From Klebsormidium nitens (lineage: Eukaryota > Streptophyta > Klebsormidiophyceae > Klebsormidiales > Klebsormidiaceae), in NCBI GenBank assembly GCA_000708835.1, contig DF237086.1, positions 62,001-126,000 of the forward strand: a stretch of 64,000 nt of DNA, read 5' to 3'. Numbering within the stretch: position 1 is the stretch's first letter; each line of letters begins with the position of its first letter. The notes under the pieces are model-generated. The model was not told the DNA's origin and ran no database searches. It saw only the letters and a list, made by a program, of their open reading frames with translations. A program made the translations under genes and the position numbers. Of the stretch, positions 1 through 12,749 are shown piece after piece.

Positions 1-490
1 AACAAGGGAGTTGCCACAACATCATCATGGTGCCAGTGACTCGCCCTGCAGAATTGCCGCATGCCTGCGTGTGCACAAGAGAGTGTGCAGTGTGCACACG
101 TCGTCAGCACAACGGCCAAACACCTGTACTAGACCTCATGAGGCTCGGGCTACCTACAGGCTAGGACCACCGTACCTATTTGCACTTTGATGCCAATTGA
201 ACAATGCTTCCACAATGCTCTACTAGTACCTCTGTCCCACGATGTCACAATGACCATAATTTCGACCCTCGCAACAGCCTCTTCTCAGTGGACCTTCTTT
301 CTGCCGGGGACATTTGTGAGACATAGTTGAAGAGCTGGATGCGCTGGTGCCTACGCCCGTGCTCTCGCGATCTGTGTGATACAAAGGCATTGCCGATGAG
401 CAGATCGAGAGCTGTCGAAGAAGTGCCCGCGGAGCTGATTGCAAGCCTTCAAGGTCGGGTGCGCCAAGGTGAAGGAGGTTGACACAAGCC
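1..490. other. 5' flank, no gene seen
   Basis: I see no convincing coding exon or RNA gene here. The stretch probably contains the promoter and 5' leader of the plus-strand gene that starts at 491. Short open frames in it lack codon bias and splice context. Confidence 0.4.
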
Positions 491-3400
491 ATGGCTGCTG
501 GCAATGTCCCCGACATGGCTCCATTATGCGTCATTCCAAAGAGCAGGGCAATTGGCCCACATTGTCAAACCAAGGCACCCCTCGTGAAGGTGCTGCTCTG
601 GACCGCACATTTCCTGTTGCTGTCTCTTGCGGGGAGCGCTGCTGCGCAGGGCCTGATCCCCGTGCCCGCGACAGTGACGCGCGAGCTCGGCGCGTACTAC
701 ATCAGCAAGCTGGGGCTGGCGGAGGGGGGCCTGGAATATTACGCGATTCTGTCGCAACGCAATGTCGGCAGCGACAACGCTTACCTGCAGATCAACGGTC
801 TGCCGGCGGCCGACTCCCCCAGAGATGCAGCGCATAAATTGTCCAACGTGCGGGGCGTTTACACGGCACAGTCGCTTGGGGGAAAGGTGACAGTCGAGAG
901 CTTTTACCGCCTACTGCGATGCGAGGACAGCACGTGCTTCACAATCAGCAGGCTGGCAGCAGCTGAGCTGGGGGGGGGGGCATATGGGCCAACATACCCC
1001 CTGACTCTGGTCAAGACGACAATGGGGAGTTCTTCCTGGCTCATCAATGCAAATCAGGGGGCTGTGAATTCTCTCCTGGCCTCCAATGGGGAGCGGCTGT
1101 ACAAAGATGCGGTCTTCAAGAGTTTCAGTCTGTATCACAAGCTGGTCACGAGGCCCAACCCCTGTAGTTCGGCGCTCCCCCTGACCCAGGCAGGCTCCCT
1201 TGCAGAGATCAAGGGCCTGCCTGGCTTTACGTGCATGAATTTGAGCGGGGCTGGCATAGTCGTTGCGACGTCAAGTGCTGTCATAACAAGCTGGATGGAC
1301 TCCAACGCCCTACCATGGAGCCAGTGCAACGGTTCGATGTTCCGTATGTATCAATCGCAGTACAATGTGGGGCCGAGTATTTGGAGGGTCATCCAAAGCC
1401 CAGGCAAGGTGCCGCTAACTATTCAGATCGACCTTCCGCCAAACACGCAGTCGTGCTATCTCTTCTTGACCATCGCCAACATCCTGCGAGCAGTCCTGGC
1501 GGTTCGCCAGTTCCCCTTTGACACGTCGGTGGGGCCCAAGGACGAGATCCTGCCCGCACTTGCCAGACTTGGGTTCAATGGCACCTGCGGACCAAGATTC
1601 GTTTACGGCTGGTATGGTGCATTCTCCGCGGGCCAGTTGGAGGCGCTGACTGAAGGCAACCCGGATCCAGACTTTGTAGCCTCGTTTCTGCCGTACAACA
1701 CAGCGCCGCCTGAGGTGTGCGTTTCAATGCTGGGCCAAAATCAACCTGCGGATGGCCTAAGGGCTGAGTCAGAGGACCAGTGCGCTCAGGTGTATTTCGG
1801 AAATGAGAGCCAAGTGCGGGAGGGCATCATCACGTCCAGGCAGCTCAGCCCCAATGCGTCGGCATCTGATGTTTCCTCTTACAAGTCGGATGTCGAAAGC
1901 GAGTGTGCCAGTTACAACCTCGGCATTGATCTGGTGCTGCCCCAAATTGCGGTGGATTTTGAGGCGGAGAAGAACCTTATGGCGTCATCCTCTGAGGTGA
2001 GGAACCCTGTTTGGTTGTCCGTTCTTCGTTGTTTCTTCACTTGGGCTCAGAGAGCTGCGACGCCTGCCGCAAAACAGCTTCTGATCCTGGAAACCTGGAC
2101 ATACGTGTTGAAACCTTTTTCGTGGATCACAACGCTCCTTTTGTTGGGTCAGAAAGCCAGGGAAACAAAGAAGACCAAAGACCTAAACAACCCTGGATGA
2201 TATTGTTCAACCAAGAGTATGCAGAGTAATAGGCAGCCAATTTGAACAACAAAACGAAGAGAGAGGGGCAACGGCGCCACTGGCAGAAAGCCACTCCCCC
2301 TCCCTCCCGGGAGCGAAGATCCCTGTAGAGGAGTGGGAGTCACTCCATCGAGTTGCCACTCACTAGGAGTGGCCCATCATGTCTACACATGTAGTCTTCA
2401 GTGAAGCTCCAAAGCGGGACAAGCGAATCGTTTGGACCGTCCTTTAGCATGCAGTCCCTTTATGCGATTCCTGTATGATGCAGTTCCATAACGTTGTTGC
2501 GAGACAAAGATGCTGCTGTCCGCTCACAGGATCTCGATACAACTCGAACAGTTTGCAACTCAAACAGCAGCTTGGAACAGGGCCTGATTGCAAGTCAGCG
2601 TCTGCGATTTAGTACCTCCCAGTCCATGCCCTGGCTTAGCTGCTCGTAAGAAGAACTTTATATCACGGTCTCCATTAGGCCTTTCTTGTCCTACAAGAAG
2701 CATATTGGCAGCCCCTGACAATATGCGGTACGCTGCCTGTTTGTAGGTGAAATTTCACCTGGACGGCGTTGCGGCTAACGCTGCGTCCGTTCTGGCCGTT
2801 GAATCAGCTCTTGCCACGTGCGGAATCATCGTCGCACGCATCATCGCTCGAACGGGGCTCTACCGCCGCCGGCGCGTGCGGAGCTCCATCGCGCGGGCCT
2901 CCTCAATGGTTGTCGCCGCGATTGTGATAACCATCTTCAACGTACCCAACTTCGCTCTCATCAGCCGCTCCCTTGACAACCACGAATCGCAAGCGATGTA
3001 CATGCAGGCAAGCTGACGTGTTTCTCATCACCTTACTTCAATATAGGCAGTTTCACATTGTTTCATTGAACTCAGTTCTCGTCTGCTCTTCCAAAGTACA
3101 ACGTTCGATGTTACGACAGCTGCCAGTGGTCCAAATTCCATTAAGCGCGGCGGTTTCAACTTTCATCCCCAGCGCCTGTTTGAATGCATGCTGTTGATTC
3201 CTTGTTGATGAAGGCTGTTGCTTACATGTGCTTCGGTCGTAAAAGCAACAGCCTGTAGTCCATTCCATCCATATTGAAACGTGCATGCCAAAATCAACAT
3301 TGACTCCTTGTGACGGCTCTACTTTAGTCTTGTATTATGGGCTTTGTTCGATAGATTCGTCTTTGCCTGGATTGCCAATCTCGGAACCATGTTCATGCAT

Positions 3401-5545
3401 AAGGGTTAACCCAAGACTTGACACACATTCCTTTTTCCCCATGTTCTTGACCCCACAACGGATGCTCCGTGTTAACAGACGCCTTTTTTGACTCAATCGG
3501 TACCCAGGTGAACATTAAGACCGTGTGCTGGCAACCGCTCCCAATAACGAAGGCTCCACTAAAACGACTCGCACACGCATCAAGAGCAGTGTCACAGACC
3601 CTGACGTCACTTTTCAGCTGGCGGCACCACCTTCCAAAGCTCTTAGAGATGTGCAGACAGACGAGACACGTCCACAGGCCCTGACGTCACACTCGAGCTG
3701 ACGTCACCACTTTCCGTGCGCGCAGGTCAGCGTGCACGACTACCGCCCGAGCAACTTCTCCGCTGTCTTGCGCGCGGAGACGTACTCGTTCGTCACAGTA
3801 CAGGGGTCGCGCGCGACGGCCGTGATCGGGTTGCTGCTCTACAGTGCGACCATGCTCCTCTGCCTCTACCTCACCTGGACTGAGTTCACCGAGATTATCT
3901 ACCGCAGGTAATTAAGCTTTTCACCTCGACCCCCTAGCATCCGATCTCGAGGTTATGACCTGAACATACCGAACGAAAGGTGACGCCTTCTTCTCTCTCC
4001 AGGTTCTGTCCTTGATGTTGTAGTGCGGCTTTCTTTGTCTTCTCTGCAAGCTCTGCCGTCCCCATTATAGCGTCTCAGCGTCCGGCCACCTCGTTTTTGA
4101 GATTTGACTCGATCTGACAAGATAGACACTGGCTGGTATCTTATTCCTTGGCATGCGTCCTCTTTTTTGCACGAGAACCAGCTTAAGGTCCCTTCTCTTC
4201 CCAGGTCGTGTCACCATCCGAAGCGTCCAATTGTAGTCCGAGTACAGGGTGTTGACCTAGACTCTTCTTCGTCCTTGTCATCGATCTGTTCGCTTTAGCA
4301 CATCATTCCTCTGCGGGTATGATCAAGTCCTTGGCTTAAGATCAGACCGAAATTCTGCTCTCATGCTGCCGCTCCTTGGCTCCTGTCCGTCTGCAAACGG
4401 TTTTCCAGCCGGTTCAGCCGTCTTTCCTTTCAGAATACGGAATGATTTCCCTATCTACGATGCAATCCGTTGCCAGATTTATCACGTCCAGGCTTGCCGT
4501 AGTGGACTACAGTAGAATCAACCCGTGCCCTGACATCAAAGCCGCCATCGTGTCAGCAATTAAGTGCAGATCCGATCGAGTCGACCCTTCGTGCTCTCTG
4601 ATCCGCAAGTTCATTGTTCCGGCTGGCTTCTGATCCTCTTACTTCGTTTATAGTTGCGCAGCGATCGGGCTCTGCCACGTGTTATCGTCATAATTGCAAA
4701 TAACCGCTCTCGCCGTATTGGGCTGGCGGGGAGGTTGGCTTGGTGCCGGCGAGTTTCATATGCAAAATTTGAAGAAGCCCGAATCGTCGGCAGAGACTTG
4801 CTGTCACCAACTTGAAGGCGTGCACGAATTGTTTTGTTTAAGATTTCATCTACACCCAAACAAAAAACGTCAACTGGAAATGTGACACGTGTGCGCAAGG
4901 AGGCCGCATGCAGAAGCCGGCTGTGGCAGGAAGCCCTTTACTCCAACTGTAGCTTGTTCAATTCAAAGCTAGAATGCTCAAACCAGAGACGTAGTTTTGA
5001 ATGCACCCCACAAAGTTCGTCGAACATTATCCTGCCACGTCTAATGTGCAGCGGGCCCGCAAAGAGCCGTCTTCGGCAGGACGTCCTCGTCGCCGATTGG
5101 CAAAAAGTTGCTCGCCCACAAACCCGTTTCCCTGACCCCACAAAGTTCGACGACTAATATTCTGCCACGTGTCCGCAGGGAGGCCGCCGAGAGCCGCCTG
5201 GGGCACGACGCCCTGATCGCCGACAAAGACCTGCTTGTGCAGTGGCGAGCGGCAGACAGTCTCGTCTACGACACTCTGCACCCCAAGAAGGTCGTCGAAA
5301 CGGCACGAGACCACGAGCTTGAGGTCATGCGGTTTAACCTGGCTCGCGCGGCACCGGCCCCGGGGCAAACGTCCCCGGCAACTAGAGAAACGAACGCGGG
5401 CTTTTCTCCGCGGGCGGCGCCTTCCCCCCGGGCGAGGGTGCCAAATGCTGGAGACTACTCGCCGCTCCGCGGCCCCCACGCAAGGTCCGACGGTCTTCCG
5501 TCTGGCGGACGGGGCAGAACGCCGGACCTGTACCCGGACGTCTGA
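491..5545 (+). CDS. Cys-rich multi-pass membrane protein, unknown family
   Basis: Four predicted exons, 491-1996, 2747-3007, 3726-3907 and 5179-5545, join in phase to 771 residues. The ATG at 491 has a strong context (GCCATGG). A hydrophobic stretch at about residues 34-55 looks like a signal anchor or late signal peptide. The long first exon (about 500 residues) then reads as a Cys-rich, probably extracellular or lumenal domain with several N-x-S/T sites. Exons 2 and 3 encode hydrophobic segments (including AIVITIFNVPNFALI and AVIGLLLYSATMLLCLYL), so I infer a C-terminal membrane domain. The last exon is a charged then Pro/Arg-rich tail. Intron 2 starts with GC (CAG|GCAAGC). I do not recognise the family. 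Introns 2 and 3 hold diverged copies of the following exon edge. The gene model is fairly firm; the function is unknown. Confidence 0.6.
3593..3722 (+). repeat. Tandem copy of acceptor flank of exon 3
   Basis: The sequence 3593-3645, with its CTGACGTCAC core, is repeated in diverged form at 3673-3722, just before the acceptor of the exon at 3726. Both copies have the order CACAG-CCCTGACGTCAC, a GCTG run and CACC-CTTTCC/CCTTCC. It is one of several boundary duplications in this window. Confidence 0.6.
4885..5225 (+). repeat. Diverged copies of the exon 4 acceptor and exon start
   Basis: The real junction at 5158-5220 (CTGCCACGTGTCCGCAG followed by exon sequence) has a clear degenerate copy at 5030-5100 and a weaker one at about 4885-4935. 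The flank containing CCCCACAAAGTTCG is also repeated (5005-5040 and 5134-5170), so the duplicated unit spans intron plus exon start, with a period of about 125-130 bases. Only the last copy keeps the full open frame. Confidence 0.65.
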
Positions 5546-8444
5546 GCCGGGGATTTGAGGTGAGGGCTGAGCCGATTCCCACCAGGCGTCGCGCCTGCCG
5601 AGGGGCTGTTCGCACCGGGACCCCGCCTGTGGAAGTTGGGTGGTGATTGCGCCCTTCATCTGTGCATCCGTTGTCGGCTGCCGAATTTGGAAGTTCTGCT
5701 TCGGCGTATCAGCGCCTAGCGTTGGAAAGTCATGCCGCTCCGTTGTGAGAGCCTTTGCCGGGTCCCGTCAGTGTCTCACGAGCAGCCGGGATATGCTGGG
5801 TTAGACAGGGTTACGCAGGTTGCATTGGCTTGGTCGTCCAGAATGGATGCTGGTATTAAACCAGCATCCATTGAAAGCTTTCATGCTGGTATCAAACCGA
5901 AAGTCGTTCTGAGGGTGACAGTCCGGCGTTGGCGTTGCTTGCAGGAGACCGCCTGGACAGGCGGCGACATTGCAGCGAGCGATAAGGTTTGATTTTCCTT
6001 GGACGGAATGGATACGGGAATCATAGGGTAGATTGGAGTCCCTAGCTATAGATAATCAGTGGGTAGGAATGCTAGAGCAGCAGGCAGTGTTGTCAGTACT
6101 TACCAGATGAAGGTCGTAGATGAGGGTCGTAGATAAAGGTCGTTTGTGAGCTGGGTCTCGGACAAAAACGACTTTGCAAATCACACGTTCACCAAACTGG
6201 ATTAGAGGTGAGCTTCGTTTATCGAAGCGCCTTCGAGGTTTTAGGGTGCTATCTATTGTCGGTCGCTTGCAGAAAAGATTGACTATTGAAGAACAGAGTA
6301 GGATACATAGATGGACGGAACGGTAGGAATAAGTCCCTAGATGACTCTACCTTGGACAGACGTGTTGGGACCCAGCGGTAGTGGACCTGGCAGCCGCTAT
6401 CACTCTGCGAACAGTGCGCAAAACTGAGTCCGTTCCTCGAAGCCGAGATCCGGCCGGTCCGCCTGAGCCGCACTCAGTTGAGGATCTCAGACACTTCGTC
6501 GTCCGTGCGTCGCAATGCTTCCGAGCTCCCTGCGGCGAGCGCCGTTCTTGCAATCTTGCAATAGTTCTCCTTTCAAGTCCATCGAACTTATCGTGCTCAA
6601 GCAGTCTTCGCTTGCCCGTCGAAAGATTAAGCATACGATCGGACTGGCCATGCTCGATTGCGGCTAGCCTCCACTTAAGCTAGTGTACGGATAGACTGAC
6701 TCTCAGCAGAAGTTCCTTGCGCCAAGGCTTAAGAGCCTTCTTAGTGACGTTTACAGTTGTTGATAGCTTAGGATATAGAGTCTTCACATTTGTTTACCTT
6801 CTTTTCCAATCGGCGAGGATTGGCCCTGCGCAAAAGTGGAATAGATTCTTCTTCCAGAATGCGTGGTCGGTTAGATGCATAGGCTGACCGCCATCTCTTT
6901 CATAAGCTTTCTTTTGATATATGATACCAGTCCTACCGCCCCCTACGATATCCTCTCTTGCATTACATAAGCGTTGCTGACGCGACAGCGCCTTTGCACC
7001 TTAAAGAGACGGTTCCCCACCCGCTCAAAACCGCGGATTAATTTGACATACAGTCGCGATCTGACTAGCTAAGGTAAGAGTACACCGTGCATACACTATA
7101 TACCAGTCAATTCTGTGGGAAAGCATTTTGTCCAGAAGCCGTCTAAAGGCTGTCTAACCGTAACACATCAGTTTTCATTAGTTCGTTGCCAGAGAAGCTT
7201 TCCTTTCATCAGCGTACAAGAAAGCCAATCCCTCAATCGCGCCAGGAATCTGTTTAACCGTCGAAGTCGAGATCTTTCAATCATACGCTTCATATTTCGA
7301 GTCAAACCAAAAGGCTCGGCCGGAGCCCTTCTATCGTTGTACGTATATCATTGCAACATGGTCACGTTCAGTTATTGGAAGCTAGCTTCCCATCCATTTC
7401 ATGCCTTAAAGCATGCCGGCGGCTGATCCTTCGCACTTCATGCCCTCGCGAATGCCGCTGTCATGGAAGGAGTTTAGGTCGGAAGATCTCATCTATGGTG
7501 AATTCAAGCATGCACTTGTGACCAATCAATTTAAGTACATGATCGATCATATGGAGTCCAATCACGTGCCTGGCCGGCGCTAGCTCTCCGATATATTGCC
7601 CAGCTTGTACTGACGGGTGATAGGACAGCTTACATGATATGTGATGCTCGCAAATATGAAATCCAGTCAATATTGGACATGCAGTTGTGAACTGCATGCG
7701 AGCCGCGAAGCTCAACGCACACTTCAACGTCCGACCCTGTCCGACAAATCGGTATGCAGGCTCATGGTTGGTCGCAAGAATGGGAGTACGGAGGCCACGG
7801 GCGCGCGGGGGCAGCCCTCCAACGTTTTCTCACAAATATGCTTCAGGATTCGACTCGTTTTCAAGCACCTAGTCTCGCTAACTTAGCTCGCGCAACTCCA
7901 AGCGGACCTTGTCCGGTCTATGTATAGTCAGGCCCAACGGCCATACCATTGCTTCTACTGATCTGTGCTTGCTATCCTGCTAATCTCATAGGCATGTTCT
8001 GACGGCAACACGTCGTAATAGTTACCCAGGCCACACGCTAGTTGTGATAGCAGGTCGATACGGGCCTGCAACCCCCTACATTTTGAACGGTCCTAAGTCC
8101 GAGCGCTTCCTTTCCACTAAGAGTGGCATCGACTCTGATCATTCGTTCGGCGACCGCTCAACGCCTTATATAGCACGCAGACCCCACTCTCATGAAACCC
8201 GAAGGGGATTCATCCGTTTAAGCAACTAAATACCGCTGCCGTTATTGAGCTCCATCTCATGCTGTCGCCGCACGGCATCCTCCCAGTCCTTGCAGAAGTC
8301 AAAGGCGACGTCTGCAAAGAAAATGACCTTAAAATCAGCACCTCATTCAAAGCACTTACGAAATTAGTGACCTCATCAGCAGTTTCCGCCAGAATCCTAT
8401 TCTGGCAACAATGCAATCTCACACCAACTAGATTTCGGGAAGCT
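5546..8444. other. Intergenic spacer, no gene recognised
   Basis: About 2.9 kb follow the stop of the membrane-protein gene. Open frames here are short, lack family motifs and do not join through convincing splice sites. The only clear structure is the hairpin at 5842-5872. The right end lies just downstream of the serine acetyltransferase 3' end. Confidence 0.5.
5842..5872. repeat. Perfect 13-bp inverted repeat (hairpin)
   Basis: Arms AATGGATGCTGGT (5842-5854) and ACCAGCATCCATT (5860-5872) are perfectly complementary around a 5-base loop. A partial third copy (ATGCTGGTATCAAACC) follows at 5884-5899. It lies about 300 bases past a stop codon, so it could be a 3'-UTR structure or a small decayed element. 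Confidence 0.8.
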
Positions 8445-8545
8445 GAGGCAGAGTTCTGATCTTCTCAGCGCCTGAGGCAGAGTGCTGATTTTTCCAGCGC
8501 CTCTCAAATTGTTTGAGCGAGACAGGGTGCTGACTTTGCAGCGCC
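8445..8545. repeat. Short tandem repeat, about 29-bp unit
   Basis: A unit of the form GAGGCAGAGTGCTGATTTTT plus CCAGCGCCT occurs at 8445-8473 and 8474-8502, with a third, shorter and more diverged copy at about 8520-8545. It lies immediately downstream of the predicted stop of the serine acetyltransferase gene on the minus strand. An open minus-strand frame runs through it, so a coding role for a last exon cannot be excluded. Confidence 0.7.
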
Positions 8546-8601
8546 TCCAACACATCGGGCCCCATGATGCCCCACGCAGTCGGCACCGAGAAATCGAAGC
8601 G

Positions 8602-11600
8602 TCACCTACTGTGGTCCATTGTGAGAGCAGGCACCTTGGCCGGCGACTCCCCGATGATCCTCGCTGGCGTTCCCGCCACCATGCTGCATTCGTAACAGGC
8701 GCAACGCAATCATAAAGGAGTATATGTAGCAGATGTCAGTGCTTTCCGTTGTGCCCGTCTTGAGAGTGGATTGGAAGAAGAGCCGACTGTCGCAGCGCGC
8801 TCAAAGCTGGATCAGCGCGTATTTGAAGAGAAATTGCTTCAGCGGATTGTTCAATTGGCAATCGGTGAATTCAAGAGAGGGAATTTGACAAAGGGGAACA
8901 AAATAGTCTCTGCCAAAACTTCGAGACTTCGAATAGTTGAGGCCCAAGCCCGCGCAGAACGGGAGACGTGCCACTGGAGATACTCGACAAGTGGTTGCCA
9001 ACACCGACGAAGAACGGGTATCGCCAGCTTACGGCTTTGACTTCGACTATAAAACCGCTTTCGGTACATCCAATTTACCGTTAAAACACATAACACGGGC
9101 CAACTGGACAAACCCCCTCAAGGCCTGATCAGAGACGGAACGACCATCATAAGAGAGTGGGGGGAGCGCACCTCTTCACGCCTTTCCAAGGACGATTATC
9201 GTGACACAAGGTGCGCCACCGGGAAAATCATTGCGTCCAGCGGTCAATGCACGGAAGGGCTTATCTCGGCACACCCTTGTCCATATACCCTACCTTCCGA
9301 CCTTCGTAGTGCGAAGCAGAAACACAAACTGCGACGAGAAGTTTACCTTTTGGGGGGCACGTCTTTCAGCACTAGAGCCGGCGGCTACCATCGCCCCTTA
9401 CTGCATCCTTTACGCAAAAAGAACACTACATCTAGCAGTCCTTTTGTTCAATACACAGCTCGAGTTAGCGACCACATTACCGGCGGAAGCTGGAAACGGA
9501 ATGCGGAATTGGAAAAGCCTTCAAAATCCCACCTTTTGGACGGCACGTCTTTCAGTACCAATGAGCCGGCGGCTACCATCGCCCCCTTGCCTACTTTGAT
9601 GTTGCCCAGAATGGTCGCGCCGGCCCCAATCAAACAGCCGTCGGCGATCTTGGGATGTCGGTCCCCGCAATCCTTCCCGGTCCCACCGAGTGTGACGCCC
9701 TGCAGAATACCAAGCGGTCAAATTGAGTGGGGAAAAAGCTCTAAGCTTGAGGATCACAAAATCGCGGCTTCCCGCCTTAAGCATTAGCGTGGAGCGTCAG
9801 GAAAGCTTCGCTGACGGGCTGAGGCATCCTCCGATTGCCAGGAAGGCCTCTGAAGAGGGGAAAGTAGGGAACAGCTTTACAATCCAAAGGGCATCCTTCC
9901 GTGCGCGCAGAGAAACAAGATGCAGCGCAGAATGCTGGTAAAGCAAGGAGCGAGTAACGCATATGATAACCGACAGCAGCGTCTAAATACGGAACCAACA
10001 ACCCATCGACGAAGGTGGTGAGGCTGCCGGTATGGAAGCAACAAGACTAAAAGTGCTGTGCGTTTTGACAGACACGTGGCAGAAAAGGTTTGGGTGTCTA
10101 ACACTGCAAGCGGCACCCTTACCTGCAGCAATGACACTCTGTCTCCGACCACTGCTGTCTCGCCGATCACAACGCCCGTCCCGTGGTCCATCAGGATGGC
10201 CTTCCCTATCCGTGCAGCTGCGAAATACAAGGATCAGTAGTGGTCGTAAGAATTTTGGCCTGCTCGGATGAGTCCGAAAGGTCGGTCTTAGATCAGCTTT
10301 GATTGTGAACATTTGCGCACATCTGACATCCAGGGCTCGGCTAGAAAGGTACGCAGTTCGTGAGTGTTGCGTTTGACTGGTCAAGGTTTGGCTGCCCAGG
10401 TCACCAAGATGCTCTCAGAAAGGCGTCAAGCATAAACGAGCGAGGTGGTTTCCAGTGTAAAATGCGGTTCCGCAGGAAATGGACCAAGGACAAGAGGACG
10501 CTGGACGAACGCAAGACGAAGACGTGGCAGACAGTACACGCAAAGCTCCTACGAGTCGCTGGCAAATCTCCGTAATCACAGGAGCAAACTGCTAGACGGT
10601 GTCGTGTAGGAGTCTGCTCAGATATCGAAAGCGCATCGCACAGGAGATGCACTCCGGCAAGTTTGTACGGGTTGCAAGGCTCACCCGGATGGATGTCCAC
10701 CGCAAAGACCTGCAAATGGAATGTCACGCGGAGTCAGTAACCCCGAGAAACTCCGAGCGTCAAGTGACGTCACGTTATATGATATCTTAAGCGACCCAAA
10801 TTAGGGCCGGAGACAGGCGTGCACTTATCGTGCCTCAAATCTGGATTTTAAAGTCTGCGGCAGTCATCGGCAGTCAAAGACTAAGCGAGCACACCTTGAT
10901 CGCCCTTTCATCTCAAGCGCAGAATTGGCCACAGAGAACGTTTGCCGTTAGAAGATTCCCAACTCGTTACTACGACACTTTTGGTATTGAAGTGGAGGAA
11001 AGCGCACTATTCTCAAACAAACGAACAGGCTCGGATAAACATACGACCCCGATGGAACGACCGACACTAAGGCTTATCAGCAGCGCGCCCCTCACCTCGC
11101 TAATCCTGCTCTGCATATTAAGCGCCAACACTTTCTGGCCCCTGTTCCACAGTGCGTGAGCTATGCGGTACGCTTGCAGCGCGTGGTAGCCCTGCGGGAA
11201 AACACGAAACTCAGTGCGCATACTTATCTCGCGACTTTCATTCCTGGTCGCGCTAAATCTAGCGCCAGTTTACGAAACCCTTTTCACGGGGCAGCGACGG
11301 AAGCTAGGTCGAGTACGTGGCATGTGTTCCAGGTTAGATTGTTGACTTTCTAAAGAGTTGCAGTCATATTCATACTCTTACTCTACTTGTAGCGTACGAT
11401 TCCAAGTTTTTGAAACTTCTTCCACAAGCTTAGTGCGGACAAAAGCTCCCTCTCTTCGAGAACTGCCCAGGAACATCGACAACCAAACGTCCAACAACAG
11501 GGACGCGAAGTCTTAGGCGTACAGTGAAACTACCAGGCGAAGCAACTTTGATTTCGATGCCTGAGAACATACCTTGAAGTAGAGCAGAGCACAGCTGTAG

Positions 11601-12749
11601 GTGTGGCACGAGGGGTCCCGATCCCTGATCGCCTGCAAGCATTTGGAACGGTCACAATAACGGGCAGCCTCCGGGCTACAGATTCCGTATCTAGGAGCGG
11701 CTGGCCCACGATGATCAGCAGAAAGCAATGGAAGACTTACCGATACCAGCAGGAGAGAAGAACGAAGGAGTGCAGATCATACTGGAATTGAGCTCCAAGT
11801 ACTGCAGATAGCGCCCTGCGTCTTTGGTTTCTCCCAAAGTTGAGCCCCAGTCTGCACCATAGACAACTTCAAAATTCATGCCAAGGAGTCGAGGCAATTC
11901 GCGCAACTCCGCAAGCAGATCTGTCCCTCCCAAGGCGCTAGAGGAATAACTCCGGGGGGGATCCCCCTACCTGCACATCCGCACGGATGGCCTCCTGGAT
12001 CTGCTTGTCGTGCGCGAGGACGTCGTCAAAGATGTCCATCAGTTGCGTCGCCAGGAAGACCGCGTTGTTGAGGCGGTTGGCCAGGATGAAGCCCAGGCTG
12101 CGCTCGAAGCACGAGTGCGCCAAAATGCTCGCATACAGAAACGAACTCAACAACGGCTCCCGCTCAGACTCGACCCTGCAGGGTTAAAATTTTCAGTCAG
12201 CGAATTTGAGGTGGCATTGGTCAGAATGCTCCACACATGTGCACTTGGCATGTTTGGCGGAGGTACGAAGAGGAATCATATGCAAATGACCTTATTAGAG
12301 AAAGTCTGCGGATGCCCTCATTGCCTCAAAAGTGAATCCATTCAAGAAGAGAGAGCGAGCACAGAGTCAGACCACAAGGTCAATTGAGCTATGGCAGAAG
12401 ATCCGCTTCTAAGAAGTGTCACATGCAAAGAAAGCAGTCCTGTAAGAAGCACAGGCTCCCTCCTAGCCCTTCTCGCTTATCATGTTGTCATATTAACGCA
12501 ATCTAAGCTAGAGGAGAATACAGCCGAATTCGTCCCGCAAAAGTCTGCAAAGAGCTCGGTTTCAAGCTCACTTCGCTTCAGCTCGGATTGCCGCCCACAG
12601 CGGGTCATGCGTCATCAGGTCCGGTTGCCGCACCCCCGCATGATATGGAAGTGCTGCAGACCAAGGGGGCGCCCCAGAGTCGAGCTTGCCCCCCCCCTGC
12701 CCGTTCAAGGCCGCAGCGGCCAATTGTGCGGCACGAAGCGCCGCCTCAC
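8602..12749 (-). CDS. Serine O-acetyltransferase (SERAT type)
   Basis: Acetylates L-serine with acetyl-CoA to O-acetylserine, the last step before cysteine synthase. Eight minus-strand exons join in phase: 12572-12749, 11971-12175, 11573-11632, 11096-11191, 10685-10709, 10123-10217, 9533-9699 and 8602-8683. The N-terminal helical domain contains DPLWAAIRAEAK and LSSFLYASILAH. The hexapeptide left-handed beta-helix includes DIHPAARIG, DHGTGVVIGETAV, the GGTGKDCGDRHPKI loop and the C-terminal MVAGTPARIIG. The catalytic His of DHGTG and the His of GDRHP are present. The fifth exon is only 25 nt. The start is uncertain: an in-frame ATG at 12615 would give 257 residues, while the open frame continues to 12749 and is phase-compatible with exons further upstream. 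The protein ends TMDHSR; related plant proteins run longer, so another last exon is possible. Confidence 0.9.
9345..9414 (-). repeat. Ghost copy of acetyltransferase exon 7 end
   Basis: The 3' end and donor of the real exon (plus-strand 9531-9601) recur at 9345-9414 in the following intron. The shared text includes ACCTTTTGG, GGCACGTCTTTCAG and GAGCCGGCGGCTACCATCGC. The copy keeps a GT donor (AAAAG|GTAAAC) but has a net loss of 2 bases in the middle, so it no longer reads LVLKDVP in frame. Confidence 0.85.

Noticed and set aside
5027-5659. Minus-strand open frame of 210 codons
   Set aside because: It is antisense to the last exon of the membrane-protein gene, which has a consistent phase and splice signals. 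GC-rich antisense frames are common.
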